A stretch of 64,000 nt of DNA from Bigelowiella natans CCMP2755 (taxonomy: Eukaryota; Cercozoa; Chlorarachniophyceae), in NCBI GenBank assembly GCA_000320545.1, contig ADNK01000036.1, forward strand, positions 86,678 to 150,677, read 5' to 3'. Below are positions 1 through 14,629 of this stretch, piece after piece. How positions within the stretch are numbered: position 1 is the stretch's first letter; every line of letters starts with the position of its first letter. The notes under the pieces were generated by a model that was not told the origin of the DNA, did not search any database, and saw only the letters and a program-made list of their open reading frames with translations. A program made the position numbers and the translations under genes.

Positions 1-15
1 AATTGTACTTCCAGT

Positions 16-3000
16 ATGCAATATATTCAAGGCCGCTTCGAGGAGCATGCGAGGAAATTTGTTGAGTCCAAAAACAGTACGTCTCAATTAGCGTGAACGT
101 CCGTGTCTTGTTTTGACTTAGTTCCTGACTATCAGATGTCGAAGAGAGGCTGAAACTGGTTACCAGCTTTAGAGAGAGCATAGAAATTGCCCATACCTCT
201 GAGTATGAAAATTTCTTGAAGTGCCTATTTCCCGTCTTCCGCAAGTAAGCTTTCTATTCTATTCTGTGTAGTCTGGTCATGTTTTAACTTACGACCTTTT
301 TAGTGCCCTACGGGAGGGAGCACCCATGTATATGGAGTGTAATGAACAGAAGATTCGTAATGTGTTGTTGGAGATACTGAATCGGCTGCCGAATAACGAG
401 GTAAAGAAGTGTTCGGTATGCTGCCGAAACAGTTCAGTCATAGTTGAATTATTTCCATTTAGGTTCTAAGGCCTTACGTAAGCGACCTTTTGAGGCTAGT
501 CATGGAGATATTATCGATTGATAACCAAGAAAATGCTTTGATATGCCTACGCATCATCTTTGATGTACACAAGAATTTCAGTCCGAAACTTGAGACCGAG
601 GTCCAACCTTTCATCAACTTCTTCATCAATCTGTACAAGAATCTTCCACAGACAGTTCAGCTTGTATTTTCCCGCCAACCAAATCGAATTGCAATAGCTT
701 CAGATGGTACGCATGTGAAAGTATTGTGCAAGAGCGTTGAGTCGTTTAAGGTTCTCACAGAATGTCCACTTATCGTGATGCTCCTGTTCCAGCTTTACCC
801 AGGATATGTTGAAACCAACATTCATCACCTCATCCCGCTGATGATGCGAGCTTTGAATATTCAACCTCCGACAAATTTGACGCAGCAACACAGCCAGTTG
901 TACAGTGACTTTATCGCTGCTCAAGTCAAAACTCTCTCTTTCCTCACCTATGTACTGAGAGGATTTGCGGATAGGATGCATCCTCATCAAGACAACCTTT
1001 CAAAGTGCGTGATTCAGCTGCTTTTGAATTGCCCTACGTCCTCAATTAATAGCCGAAAGGAGCTTCTAGTAGCAACCAGACACATTCTCGCGACTAACTT
1101 TCGGAAAGGATTCTTCAAAAAAATCAACATGATGTTGAAGGAGGAGGTGTTGATTGGCCAGGGCAGAGCGCATGAGATCGTTCGACCGTTAGCATACAGC
1201 ACCTTAGCAGATCTAGTACACCATGTCAGAGGGGATCTTACGATAGACCAGCTTTCAAAAGTTATTTATATTTTCTCAAGAAATATACATGACAACACCT
1301 TGCCGTTGAGTATCCAGACTGCATCGGTTCGTTTGATTCTGACGCTCGTAGACCACATATATCGGACTTCAGACTCCCAAGATAGAGGGAGAACCTTACT
1401 GGTTCGAATATTAAGTGCTCTCGTTAATAAATTCGACACGCTGAAGGACTATATCCCAAAGCTAATCGACCTTGTGAACAAGAAAAAGAAGAAAGTTCAA
1501 GCCCAAGGCCACACTTGGACTTTGGCGTACACTCCTAGGACCGAAGAAGAATTTCCCGGTGATAGTGTCAGGGAGGTGAAGCAATTGATGTTCACAATGG
1601 TTTTTGGACTGAAAACTGTAGTATGGTGTATTTCAAACTTTCGAAGTCATGCTCATTCTTCACAAAGACGGCCGATGGTACTAGATGAAGAGGAATGCAG
1701 AATTGTCGCCAGATTTTTGCAGCACGGACTGGAGTGCTTCAAGATCTACACCATACCGGGATTTACAAGATCTCGTTCGGTGCAAACAGTACAGATAGAG
1801 AAAGATGTACTTGAGCATTTCGCAAGTGTGTTCACGGTGCTGGATCCAAGGAGCTTCCGCGATGTCTTCAGCGTTCAGATAGAAACGCTCTTCAAACAAA
1901 TAGTTGCGAACCAGAGGCTGCACATGCATATGTTAATTATTCCACAACACTTTCTCTCGAGCTCAAACGTATCGAAGGTCTTCGCGGATATTCTTCTGTC
2001 GTTTCTGACGAAGAAGATGAAAGACATGGCTATACCATCTAGCGAATCGCCAGTATCCTTGGTTCTGCTCAACTTGTTCCGAATTGTTTTCGGCTCTGTC
2101 ACTCTCTTTGCAGAGAATGAAACAGTCCTCCGACCTTATCTTAACAACATAGTGTCAACAGCAATGAAACTAATAAAAGAAGTTAAACATCCTACCAACT
2201 ACCTTTCACTTCTACGATTCCTATTCCGATCTATTGGAGGCGGCAAGTTCGAGCTACTGTACAAAGAATTCTTGCCTCTTCTCCCGGGGTTATTGCAGGG
2301 TTTGATGCATATTCAAGCACGGGGACCGCAAGCAATACGCGAAATTTCGATAGAGCTATGCCTGACAGTCCCCGCACGGCTATCGTCTCTACTTCAATTT
2401 ATTCCCCTCCTGGTTCAAGCAGTTGTTCTAGCTTTAAAGGCAAAAGATGAGCAAGTTATTAAGCTCGGACTCCGTACTCTGGAATTTTGGGTGGACAATT
2501 TGAACCCTGAATATCTCTATCCTCATATGTGCACAGTCCTCTCGGATCTCATGAGGGCATTGTGTGCTTTGCTACGCCCTCATCCTTCTCCATTCGGAGT
2601 CACGGCTTTGAGCGTTCTAGGGAAGTTGGGCGGCAGAAATCGAAGGTTCCTAATCGAAGCATTCGATGTTGATAATGAGCTTTCCTCCGAACAGGGACTG
2701 CTGTTAACCATGGCATTCGCCCCACGACATTCGTTCCAACTTCCGATGGACAAGCTGATCCATTTCGCGGGCAAAATCATCACAAGGTCACCACGATCAG
2801 GCCTAAGCGTGGAAGAAGACAACAATGCCAAGAAGCAAGCTTTCCTATTCCTGAGAACTTGTATGATGGTGATGATTGACCGTAGTATCCACGTTGCAAG
2901 CCCGGAATTCATCAAATCGTTGAAGAAAATTTACACCGAGGATAAAACGAAATTGCCAGAGGAATTCATGCCGAGCGACGCAAAGCGTGGTGAGATCTAA

Positions 3001-6000
3001 TGCATTCATACATGAGAATATCACCATAATTTTCCTCCCTATTTTGATTTTTTAAAAGCGTATCCTGAGTTTATCATGTTCCTCTTGTTTCTCAGGTGTA
3101 GAGGATCACGTGAAAAGCATCCAGCCGTGCTCAACAGTTCAGAATCGAAACGTATCGACCGTTGTCCGAAATCGATCCTTCATATTCATCAAGGAGCACA
3201 TATTCAAGGAGCTCTGCAGGTGTATGATAATTGCATCCTCTATCAAGCACCTGGAGGAGGATAAAGAGACAGAATCGAAGAAGTTCTTGCGATCGATATC
3301 GCAACACTTCGCTTTGTTATTCACTTTCTCCCAAAGGAGCCTTGGTGAATCCGAAGCCTACCATTTAGACGCGAAAGTGTTTCTGGATGCCATTGTAGAA
3401 GTAATGTGCCATGAGAATCGGGATTGGTTCAAAGCGTCCAAGGCAACCTTGGATACATTGCTGAACATCTTCGTCCAGGTTCTAGGAAAGGAACGGGCGG
3501 GAACCTTACCTGTCTTGAACGAGTTGCTCTCGAAACTCTCTCACTGTTGTTACCAAGACATGTGGGAAACTCGACATGCTGGGTGCATGGGCTTAGCATC
3601 TGTTTGTGACAAGATGTCTCCCGCCTGGGTGAGGAATAATCAGGGGGAGCTGATTCGAGCTTTCATGTTCACCTTCCGGGACTCGTACTCGGAATTCGCG
3701 AAAAGGACTGCAGATCAAGCGAACGCGTCGTTGGACAAAGTGGTTGGGATATCGTGTTCGTATCAGGGTCCCTCTCAGCAGGCCGCTGCTGCGGCTGCTG
3801 CTGCAAGTCCTCAAGTTGGGACTCCGCAAGTGCCTGGAGGGACACCAGTGCCTTCACCTTTCAAAAGTGCTGGACAGCAGCGGCCGTTCCAAGCATCACC
3901 GGACGGGAAAGCCGTGCTTCCAGCAAATGCGCAGCAGAAATCCAGCATCACCAAAAATCTTGTCACAATTTTAGCCCCTGAGCTTATATCAGGGATATAT
4001 GAGGTGAGAAAGGGCGCACATAGGCTACTTGGCTTGGTTTCGAAACTTTCGGGTACGACCGTAGCAAGTATCTTGATGCAGTACAGAACACGTCTTCTCG
4101 CACCGGTTCTGCAGCAGTCGCTGCATGCTGTGCCTATGAGCATTCGCATTGGATACATTAGCGCCGCAACGTACTGTCTATCTCTCCGGCCGCCCCTTGT
4201 TACCGTCAGTGATCTTCTGTACCTTCTGAAAGATGCAATCGCTGATGCAAGAGACGAAAACAACGCGAATCACTCTTCAACTGGTATCCAGGGAAGGACC
4301 GGGCGCGTACAGCTGCTGAACCGGCTCCAAGTTGAAGATATAAAGCTTATGTCAGCGGCGCTCGCTGATGACGTGAAGAAAAAGCCCCCTGATTACCAGG
4401 ATATCAAGAACAATCTTATCCGCGTCTTCTTTGGCTCTCTTCTCAGCCGCACGCCTGAAATAGTTCAGGTAGCAAAAGAGGGACTGAAAAAGGTGATAGA
4501 ACGGGAAAAGTTACCGAAGGAGCTCCTGCAGCAATGCATGCGTCCGATCTTACTGAATTTGGCAGACATTCGCAAGCTTTGTATGCCCCTTCTGGATGGT
4601 CTCTCCCGGCTTTTAGAGCTTCTCAGTAACTGTTTTAATGTTACCCTTGGCGAGAAATTGCTGGATCACATGAGAAAGTTTGCAGATCCGGAGGTGCTGA
4701 ATAAAATGAGGTATGAAAATCTAACTGAGAATGCGGGGACCTCCCGTATGAAGCCTGAGGATGAGGTTCAGGTTGCGGCGTCCATCATTGGGCTTTTCCA
4801 TCTCCTCCCGCCCGCCTCGAAGAAATTTCTTGACCCTTTAGTGCAGATTACCCTTAAATTGGAGAGTATCCTTCCGGCACTCAATTTCTACGGTGGATAT
4901 GGCACCGGTTCAAGTAGTCCGTATCGCGAACCACTTATAAAATTCTTGGTTGTCGAGCCGCAGAAAACTTGCGAGTATTTCTTAAAGAATCTTACCCAAA
5001 AGAAACTAAGCCAGATGTTCCAGGCTATCATGCGGCACGAGAAATGCGATAAGATTCGTCAAGTTGTGATGCAGAGTCCAGAGGACCTTATCCGGCACAC
5101 CTTTGAATGCAAGGCCCCCAACGAAAAAACCCGCACTGACCTCATAATCCAAGGAATCAAAATCGTTCACATTCTCTCCACATTCGATCCGAAGTGGCTC
5201 AGTGGCTGCAAGAAGGTCGTCAATTGTTTGATCAACGTGTGGGATTCTACAGGCCGTCACAAGCGCTTGAAGGACGAGAACGATCTACCAATAGGGCACA
5301 TCCATGAGTCGAAGCTCATTGTCGAGTGCTTGATTCATTATTGCCGGATCCACCGACGCGAGGTGCGTATACTGTGGAAAATGTTGGAGATTCTCCTCTA
5401 TCGCACTTTAGTCGATTTCACGTTCCTAGCCGAATTCTACGAGAAAGAAGTGGCGCAATCATGGGCGCCCGAGGAGAAGAAAACGATTATGAATGGATTT
5501 TTACGCTTCTTCAAGGAAAATGGCAACACACAGAGCCAGCAGCAGAAAATTGAACAGCTGAAAGTGAAGGCACTCCAGCTGATAATTATCCCTATCTTAG
5601 AAAACACTTTCAAGAGTGCGGAGGATGAGCCCAAACCGAAGGCACCACCACCAATCAAGAGCGAGAACAAGAAAGCTGGTGACGGAAAGAAGGCGATGGA
5701 GGTCGAGGTAGAGCCTGAAAGCAAGGTCAAACAGACTAAGGAGACCCAAAAGACCACTAAAGCAAGCGAACGCACTCGCGCAGTTCTTGGAAATGACATG
5801 GTGACGACATTAATAAAGGAGCTTGTCGGCGGTCAGCAGGCTATTCACTACCGAGAAGAACTTCGCGTCCAGTTATTGCGCCTCACGACCCTCCTGATTG
5901 AGCATCTTCACTCACAACTCACCTCATACAGGAAGGATCTCATCAAGTTCGCATGGAATCATTTGAAGAGTGACAACAGCGCAAGTAAGCAATGGGCCTA

Positions 6001-6784
6001 CGTGAATGTCTGCCGGTTCATTGATGTTTACGAGACTCCGCCAAAGATCGTGCTCCAGGTCTATGTCGCACTTCTGCGAACGTACCAGCCTGAAGCTCGT
6101 AAGCTAGTCTCGAAGGCTTTGGATATTATCACGCCAGCCCTGCCAAAGCGATTAACTCTGGGAAAGCACAAGCACCCTACTTGGATTAAGTGGACAAAGA
6201 AGATCATCGTGGAGGAAGGTCATCTGGTTCCCCAGCTGATCCATATTTGGAACTTGATCATTCGGCACCCTGACCTCTTCTACCAAAGTCGTACGCAGTT
6301 CGTACCGCAGATGGTCAACTCCTTGAATCGCCTGGGGCTACCGCAGAACCGCCCTCCCGAAAACCGCAAGCTCGCCCTAGACCTAGCGGACCTGATCATC
6401 CGCTGGGACCGGAAATGTCTTGAGCAACAAGGAGGAGGGGAGGAGAAGAAAGGGCCGGCTGCTGCAAAAGACGAGAATTTGTCTAAGAGGCGAAAGCTGG
6501 AGAATGGAGTTGAGAAGACTGAAGATAAGACGGGAAAGCAGCTGGTGCACAATAAGCAAGCGGCATCTCGTGAGAAGCCTTTCAGACCCAACTCTGTCAT
6601 GGTGGAACTGATCATCACCTTCTTGATACGACTCGGCTTGATGACATGTGAAGTCCACGAAACAAGGTTTCTCTCGATGCGATGCAGCAAGTTGCTCGAG
6701 CAAGCGATGAAAGTGTGGAAGGGGGGAGAGCTTAAGTTCATTTACATTCAGAAGATCTTAAATGCCCCTCAAAACCAGCAGGTA

Positions 6785-6826
<42 letters not shown>

Positions 6827-9800
6827 CTACATAAACAAATATTTTTATTTTTATTTATATTATTGACGTGACGCGATGTGTGTATCAATGAATCTGTTGA
6901 ATGAATATCCTCTTGTTGATGTGAACGTCGTCAGGATCCGTCCGTGCTGTTAACTTGCACCCTCGAAGTCCTCAACATCCTGCTCACCTACCAGCCCAAG
7001 GAGTTTATTGTGAAGCACATCGACGAAATCAAGACCATCCTGAGCAAATGCTACCATCTTCCGAACTTGTCCATTCGAAAAGGCCTATGCGGAGTGGTAT
7101 CGAAGATTGTCAAGGCGCTCCCAGGATTTGCTCCAAGAGGGGGCCTGCCCCTGTCCAGGCTTTCTATGCGACTCTCTGGCTCTGCGTCGCAACCACCGGA
7201 CCCCATTGCCAAGTTCTACTCCAGCTTACGAGAGACTATCGACACGGGTCTAAGGCAGATTCACATGGATAAGCAAGGGATGCGAGCTGCGGACAGGGTG
7301 TCCATACACACGATCATCGCTCTCGTTTCCGAGATATCCAAAGTGTGCACCAACTACATGGACGCGACGTTGTGCACCCACAACGCAGCCTCAGCTGCCG
7401 TATCCGCATCATTCGGGCACCTCATAAAGGCGACCCAGAAATTGGCGAGGGACCACGTTCAGTTCCCCATCCTCAACATCCCTCGCGGGCGCGACACGAC
7501 TACGGCCCAGCGCGAAAACCAGAAGGCAGCGCAAATTTTGGACACCTTGCTCATGGCGCTCACCCTCATTCGCGAACGGGCTCACGCCGTTGGGGATCAC
7601 AAGAAGAACTACTTTCAGACCCTCGTCCTCCTCATCGACAAGTCGAATAACCCGAAACTGCTGCAGCACATCGCAGAAACCGTGCGGGAATGGATGAGCA
7701 ATAGGAATCGATCGGTTGCGAACTTCTCGCACAAGGAAAGAGCCAACTTCATTCGTAAGATGACGCGTTTCGAGGCTCTCAACAACAAGGAGCTCAGCAA
7801 GACTTACCTCGGGATGGTCTTGGAATTATTCGAAGCACACAGGTACATCCAACGACCTGAGTGGCTTTCAAAGCTGCAGGAACCTTTCATGCTAGGCTTG
7901 TGCTGTAAAGACCTTGCTCTTAAGCAGCGATTCCGAGACATATTCCACCAATTTGTCCCCAAGAGCCTCTACTTGAGAATGAACAGCATCCTTGCCACCC
8001 AGGACTGGGAGCCTCTGAAGGACAAGTTCTGGATCAGCCAAGCCTTAGATATGTTGCTAAGCATCTTGGTTGGCAGCGACCCGCTTCGGACCGGCACAGG
8101 GCAGAATCTGATTCCAGCTGTGCAACTCGAGCGTACGACGCAGAAAGACGATACCGCCGAGGACACAAAAACGAGGAGGATGGATGTTGACGTAGACACA
8201 AAATACCCACCAGCTCACTGGGAGCGAGAAGGCATCCCTAAAAACATTGCCGAGATATTAAGTGACTACACGGGCTTTTTGCAACAGCATGCGAATCTTA
8301 CTGTGAAAGACATTCTGATGCCGATGAGGGAGCTCATACACTGTGAGAGAGACTTCGCCGGGGAGCTCTGGGTGCTAATGATTTCCAAGGCTTGGAGCAG
8401 CCTCACGAATGCAGATCGGGACATGCTTGCTGAGCCAATAATCGAGCTGCTGGCCCAACACTGGCACATTTCACAACAATACAAAAACCCGAACCCTGTG
8501 CAGGTGCTTCTGGCAGGGTTTGCCCGATGCAATCCGATGCCACCCATCCGGCCAGAGCTGCTGCTTTACCTTGCTCAGACATACAAATGCTGGCACCTGG
8601 TCTTACGCATCTTGGAGGACCGCGTTCTACGCGGAAACTCGCAGAGTACGATGAACGAGATCGACAACCTCTCTCCAGACTGGGAAGACGCCTTCGACCC
8701 GGACTTCAACACTGCTTCGCACAACGCGCTGCAGGAAGTGTACCATTTGCTCAAGGAGGACAACGTGATGTTTGGGCTGCTGAACCGAAGGGTGAGGAGC
8801 ACGTATTCGCGAGCTGCTCTAGCATTGGAACAGTTTGGTTGGTGGACCCGAGCCCAAGACTCCTTCTTTGCGGCACTGAAGAAGCTGCAGTATCAGCGAC
8901 GCTTCAACATGCCTGATGAGGAACCGTTGCAAGACCAGAAGAAGCAGAAAGGCTCCACGCAGAGAAAACCGACGATCAAGACAGTGAAGATCAAAGGCTT
9001 AAAACAGGCGGTCAAAGTACATCCTCGAAAGCAGAAAAAGGGTACGAAAGCAACCAAATCGTCCTCGCTTTCACGCAAGCCGACCAAAAACGTCAAGATG
9101 AAAGGTCGCATGCGGAAAGGTGGCATGGGAGATAAGATGGATGAAGATGACGTGACCGACGATTCCCTCGCAAACATAGGAGAGGCGGAGTCCGCTATGT
9201 GGCAATCGGAATGGATTAAGTGCGCCCGTCATCTTAACCAGTGGAAGGTACTGTCTGATTTCTCCAGAACCATTAACCATCCTGAGATGCAGCTAGATTG
9301 CTCCTGGCGCCAATCTGAGTGGGAGCGTATGAAAGAAATCTTCGGCACCGACTTCCCAAATCTCCCCAGCGCTGCTGCAGCCTCCACCAGTGCGGCGACG
9401 TCTGACACCGCGGAGGCGAAAAATCTACTCCGAAACTACAGCGCAAAGACGATGCTCTACTACAACTACATGGTCCTGCACGATCGTAAATCTCACGACG
9501 ACACCCAGCTTGAGAGCTTGCTGAACCAGAGCGTCCAAAAAGCACTCTCTGAATGGCAGAAACTTCCCAACTTCGTGTCGAATAGCCACACCGGCTTGCT
9601 GCACAGGTTCCATATTCTCGTCGAGCTGAAAGAGTCGATCGGGATCATCCATGAACTGAACAACTACCGGCGACAGAACCAAGTCCCCAATCTCAAGACG
9701 TTCATCACGACATGGCGCGAGCGCCTGCCAAATAAGTGGGAGGAGATCCCAGTCTGGAGCGAGGTGACGACCTGGAGGAACCAGATGTTCAACTTGATAA

Positions 9801-12800
9801 CTTCCACTTTCCCTATAAACGACATGGGGCATTCTGGATACTCCAGAATGCACGATATTCCTTGGACGTTCATCAAATTCGCTCAGATCGCACGCAAGCA
9901 GCATCTGTCGACCGTGTGTTTGACATCCCTGGCGAAATTATACCGATATCCCTCGATGGAAGCCATGGATGCATTCAGCAAGCTTCGCGAGCATATCAAA
10001 TGCTGTCTGCAGTCTCCAATGGAAATACGCGCGGCTTTGAATATTATCAGCAAGACCAATCTGGAGTATTTCTCCAACGAGCAGAAGGCAGAAATATTCA
10101 GGCTGAAGGGCGAGGCCCTGCAGCACCTCGGATACGGAGACGAAAGCAACACCGCCTTTTCGGCTGCCATATCTATTTGCGACTCGTACGGGAAGGCCTG
10201 GTTGAGCTGGGCTATTTTCTGCGATCGGGTTTTCACGTTGAAGCAGGACTTGCAATGGGCTAAGCATGCTGTGGTGTGCTATCTTCAAGCAATTCGGCAT
10301 AAGAAAAACAGGGCGAGGCTTCTGATCGCCAGGATCCTGTGGCTTCTAAGCTACGATCTTGACCAAGGGCCTGTCAATCAAGCTTTCAAGCGATACACGG
10401 AGCATCTTCCGTCTTGGATATGGCTCTTGTGGATTCCGCAGTTGCTCTCCTCACTTGCGCGCCCCGAGGGGCTTGCGGTGAAAAATATCTTGTGCAAAAT
10501 AGCGCAGCAGTATCCCCAGGCGTTATACTACACTGTGAGGGCCTATCTCATTGAGAAGCGGGAGATTCGCAACAGTGCAGGCTCACGACAAAAGTCTCAT
10601 TCTTCCAAAGCCGCATCAGCCCAGGCGCAGGCCCAGATCCTCGCGGCTGCACGCCAAGTACCGCGACCCGATGTTATTACGCCCGAGGCGAAGAAGTTTG
10701 CAAGCTTCAACATCCACAGCGGCTTGGCAAAGCTGAAGCAAGCGGCGCAGCATCTCCACGTCGTACGCAGTAAAATGGCAGCACAAGGACAGCAGACGAT
10801 GAAGCAGTATGTGGAGTTCGGTGCTCTCCAGGATTACTTCCAGCGGTTGGTCGTGATCTTGCATAATGCTGCGGCAAAAGCTGCGGCGTCGAAGGCTCAT
10901 AGTTCCAACGGAACGACGATGGACGCGAAAGGCAAGATAACCCAGGCTGGACAGGGTGGCGCTGCAACTGTCAAGAAAGAGCATGTTGACCCTAAACAGG
11001 CACAGGCCCAAGCGGCCGCTGCTGCTGCGATGAAGGGAATGCCGATGCAGCAACCAGCCTCGCAGAAACAGGCGATGCAATTGCAGTACCAGCAGCAGCT
11101 ACAGGCTCATCAAATGCGAAATCGGCATCTTCAGATGCAGATGTCGTTGCAGCAGCAACGCAAGCAGCAAGCATCCAAAGCACAGCAGCAACTGGCGCAG
11201 CAGCAGCAGCAGCAGCAGCAGCAATTGGCTCATCGCCAGGCAGCCCAGACAGCAGCCCAAGCTCAGGCGCTGAAGAATCAAGCAATGAAGATTGGCGGCA
11301 GTGCTGGCGCTCAGGGAGCCGCCGCCTCTGCTAGTGCAGCAGCAGCAGCTTCCGGGAGCAAGAAAGGGAGCGATCTATCTTCCTCCTCCGGCTCTGGGCA
11401 CTCTTCCAACGCCATCAAGTGGGTGGAAGACGTTGTGAGCGTTCTCAGGAGGAGCCACCCCACCCTCATGACAGAGGTGGAGAAGATGCTGGATGAATTC
11501 AGCCGTCGTTTCAAACCCGAGCCAGAGGAAGAGCTGTTGGGCGCGGTGCACGCTTTGATCCTCAAGTGCTTCAAGCAGCAGCTCTCCCGCGACGACAAAG
11601 TTCCGCACGTGCTCCAAACGACCATAAAGCGCGTGTGTCGCAAGTTCTTCACGCCAGACCCGAAGATGGGGAACAAGAAGCACCTGGCTTTCGTCCAGAA
11701 GTACAAGCGTAGCTTCGAGCACGATTTCCTCCCGGAGGGATCCCGCTTCCCACTGACACTCGGGATACTCCTCAAGAAGCTCAAACGATGGAAGGCGCAC
11801 CTCCAGTACAAGGTCGGGGAGCGCTCTCAGATCTACTTAAGGCTCGAGAAGCTGTCGCCGTACCTGATCAGGTTCCAGAGCTACGACATCGAAATCCCCG
11901 GGCAGTACCTGACCGACCAGGAGCCTCAGGTGGACCAGAACGTGGTCCTCCACAGGTTTCATCCGGACGTCAAAGTGCATCACACGCACGGCTTCTCCCA
12001 CCGACGCATCGGGATGAGAGGGAACGACGGCAAGCGCTACTCCTTCCTCGTCCAGTACTCGATCTCCCACATCACCCGCAGCGATGAGCGGATGATGCAG
12101 GTGTACGTGCTGTTCAACCGGATGATGGCCAAGTACAAAGAGACCCGAAACCGCAACCTGGTCTTCCACGTCCCCCTGGTGGTTCCACTCACGCACCGCC
12201 TCCGCCTGATGCAGACCAACGAGGCCCACATCTCCCTGGAAGAGGTCTACGAGCAGAGCTGCGCGGTGCGGAGGGTCGACCCCGACCAGCCTTTGCTGAC
12301 GTACCGCGAGATCCTCCACAAGGCCGAGGGCTGCGAGCAGAACGCCAAGGCCAGGCTGAAGGCGTACGACACGATCTGCCACACGGTCGTCCCAGACTAC
12401 ATCCTCTCCCGCTTCATTGACCGTGTTGTAAGGGCTCCAGACCAGTACTGGGCGTTCAAGAAGGAGTTCGCGGCTCAGATCGCGATCTCAGGATTCCTCA
12501 GCTACATCATGAACATCGGGGATAGGTCCCTGTACAAGCTGTCCTTCTCAAAGGTAAAATCATGTTAATGTAATAGCGACGAGAAGAAGAACAACTACCT
12601 ATCGACAAAAACAAAACGCATGATGCGTGTACGCATATATTTGCTTATCCGCCCCCATGCAATCCCGTGTACTCACTCGACGGTGTGAGCCGCACACATA
12701 AGAGGGGCGGAGAATACTGTGATTTGGTTCCAGGATGCAGTGCTCGCCACTCGTGCCGCTGCGTCTCAACTCCTCTTCCACATTAACTGCAATACTAGGA

Positions 12801-12923
12801 CTTGTGATAAATGACGACGACGAGGAATTTAGAAGGACATGCTATTATGCATAGATATAGATATAGATTTTGTATAATAAAAATAATATATACAATATAT
12901 ACACGTATTAATATTTTGTGTAA

Positions 12924-12957
<34 letters not shown>

Positions 12958-13443
12958 TGCCTCAGAAATCTGGACGGATCATAAACTCGGAGTTTTACCC
13001 TGCATACAACGCGTATTACCTGATAGATTGCCAGGAAAGCGTTCCTTTCAGGCTTACTCGTAACATCACAACGTTCTTGACACCCCTGGTAATTGCACAG
13101 CAACAACTACTATTGCTACTGCTACTACTCTTACCAAATCTTCGTATTGGTCATTTGACTTCTTGAGTAGCAGTCCTCTTTTTCTTCTTATTCTTCTTCG
13201 TCTTGAAGTAATCCGACCTTTTCTCATCAATGATCTTGTTTTAAATAGATGGTGGACGGTATCGTCTCGAGCGTTCTCACAGCGGCCAACAGCTGTTTGC
13301 TGCGAAACCAGGACGTGATACGGAACTATCTTTGTCTCTTCATTCGGGATGACCTCTTGTCATGGAACTCAACTAAGATGTCAATGCCGGATGATCGCGG
13401 CCAACGGTAAGAACGAACAATTTTGATTCCCCCACCCCCCCCG

Positions 13444-13479
<36 letters not shown>

Positions 13480-13812
13480 CGTCAATGTATAAATATGCGT
13501 ATCTATTCTTGAAAATTCATCTGGATCCCCTCACTTCCATCAGGCAATTGGAGAGCCAGCTTCGCGACAAGATACGAAACAACGTTAGCTTGATAATAAA
13601 GCGTCTTCATGTCCTAATGCCCTCACAATCGGACACCAAGGTACGGAATAACGACAGCGCAATCGTACTAGTATGAGCTGAAATATTGCTTTGTTTTTCC
13701 AACGCAGAACCCACCTATGCCCATGAACTACAAGGTGTCGCAGCTTATCAAAGACGCGACGGACAAGGAACGCCTTTGTATGATGAGCTCGACTTGGCAG
13801 CCATGGTTCTAG
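16..13812 (+). CDS. TRA1: Tra1/TRRAP, giant PIKK-family pseudokinase scaffold of SAGA/NuA4 complexes
   Basis: Spliced model: 16-76, 136-244, 304-400, 463-2989, 3096-6781, 6935-12553, 12966-13088, 13249-13406, 13544-13640, 13708-13812. All phases agree (12582 nt, 4193 aa). Tra1/TRRAP is the activator-binding scaffold of histone acetyltransferase co-activator complexes in the nucleus. The N-terminus matches the family (NALREG, VLRPYV, ENALICLRII), followed by HEAT repeats, a FAT region, the PIKK-like domain coded by about 11640-13640, and a FATC end finishing in TWQPWF-stop, as in the family. The kinase fold is present (FLSYIMNIGDRSLYKLSF) but catalytic residues are replaced: SEF stands where DFG would be, as expected of this pseudokinase. 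The protein is longer than yeast or human homologues (about 3.7-3.9 thousand aa). Additions include an Ala run (about 3780-3805), a Lys-rich patch (8930-9160) and a Gln/Ala-rich stretch (10990-11350). The ATG at 16 follows a possible acceptor (ccag), so an upstream exon outside the window cannot be excluded. Confidence 0.96.
6788..6822. repeat. (TA)n microsatellite in a Tra1 intron
   Basis: About 17 TA units start just after the 5' splice site at 6782. The intron 6782-6934 is removed between two exons in phase 0. Confidence 0.95.
12925..12956. repeat. (TG)n microsatellite in a Tra1 intron
   Basis: An alternating TG run of about 30 nt ends ten bases before the 3' splice site at 12965. The intron is 12554-12965, the longest of this gene. 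Confidence 0.95.
13445..13478. repeat. (CA)n microsatellite in a Tra1 intron
   Basis: The CA run lies in intron 13407-13543. It is preceded by a C-rich stretch, and the true acceptor is the CAG at 13541-13543, because only that joins in phase to the FATC-proximal exon. Confidence 0.9.
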
Positions 13813-14629
13813 AGAACGAAACTGGAATTCGGGATGATGGGAGATAGCAGTATGGGGCTGGTGCTAATGTGTAGAAGCCTTTCGCCATGTGTGAATGATG
13901 CGTGTATCATTAAATAATATTTTTTCATATATCTCTGGATATATAGCTGGATGTACCCACTAAACGTCGTAATTAGAAATCAAATTTATCAAAAAGTTTA
14001 CAAGCAATCATGAATACGCATTCACGTATGAACAAATGTATCTAACTGTTTTGTGTGTGCATGCGTACATGTTGGTCCGATGCTATCATTTTGCTTGCTA
14101 GCTTGGCTGCTTTTTGTTGTACAACGCTCTAATGCATAGGCGTATTCAAATGCACATTCTAGCAACGCTGGTAACGCATGCATGATTGCGGACACGTCGA
14201 CCCATCCAGCTGCATAGCTAGATAGCGATATGAATACCGAAAGCATCAAGAGCATGTACATCTATCAAAAGCACGGAGTGTGCTGTAAAACATTTCTAGC
14301 TGCTAGTAGTTAACTAGTAGTGAGTGCACTTGATCGCCTTGTTGCTATAGCTTAATTTCGCACAGCGAAGGCACGGACAAGGCGAGCGCATGTTCTAGAT
14401 GTTCAAGGAAACTATTTATTAACCTAGCTAGCTAGACATCTTTCAGGTATAGAAGTTATCGTTATCCTCTCGGATCATTATACATGAAATATGTTATCTA
14501 AGCGCATGATCGATTACATGTATGTATGCGAAATTACAGAGCTGTGCATAGACGGTCTGCACGGTACCAAGAGGTTTATGCGCCTGTCCCTTTCTCGAGG
14601 AAAAGTCGGCGATATCTTGATATTATAAA
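13813..14629. other. Convergent spacer with a CTAG/CATG palindrome island
   Basis: This spacer lies between the facing 3' ends of Tra1 and the PDZ gene. No protein-coding signal was found. From about 13980 to 14530 it carries repeated CTAG, GCTAGC, CTAGCTAG and GCATGC palindromes (14094-14106, 14158-14186, 14205-14225, 14414-14440). AT-rich sequence with possible poly(A) signals (attaaataat at about 13910) follows the Tra1 stop. Confidence 0.8.
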
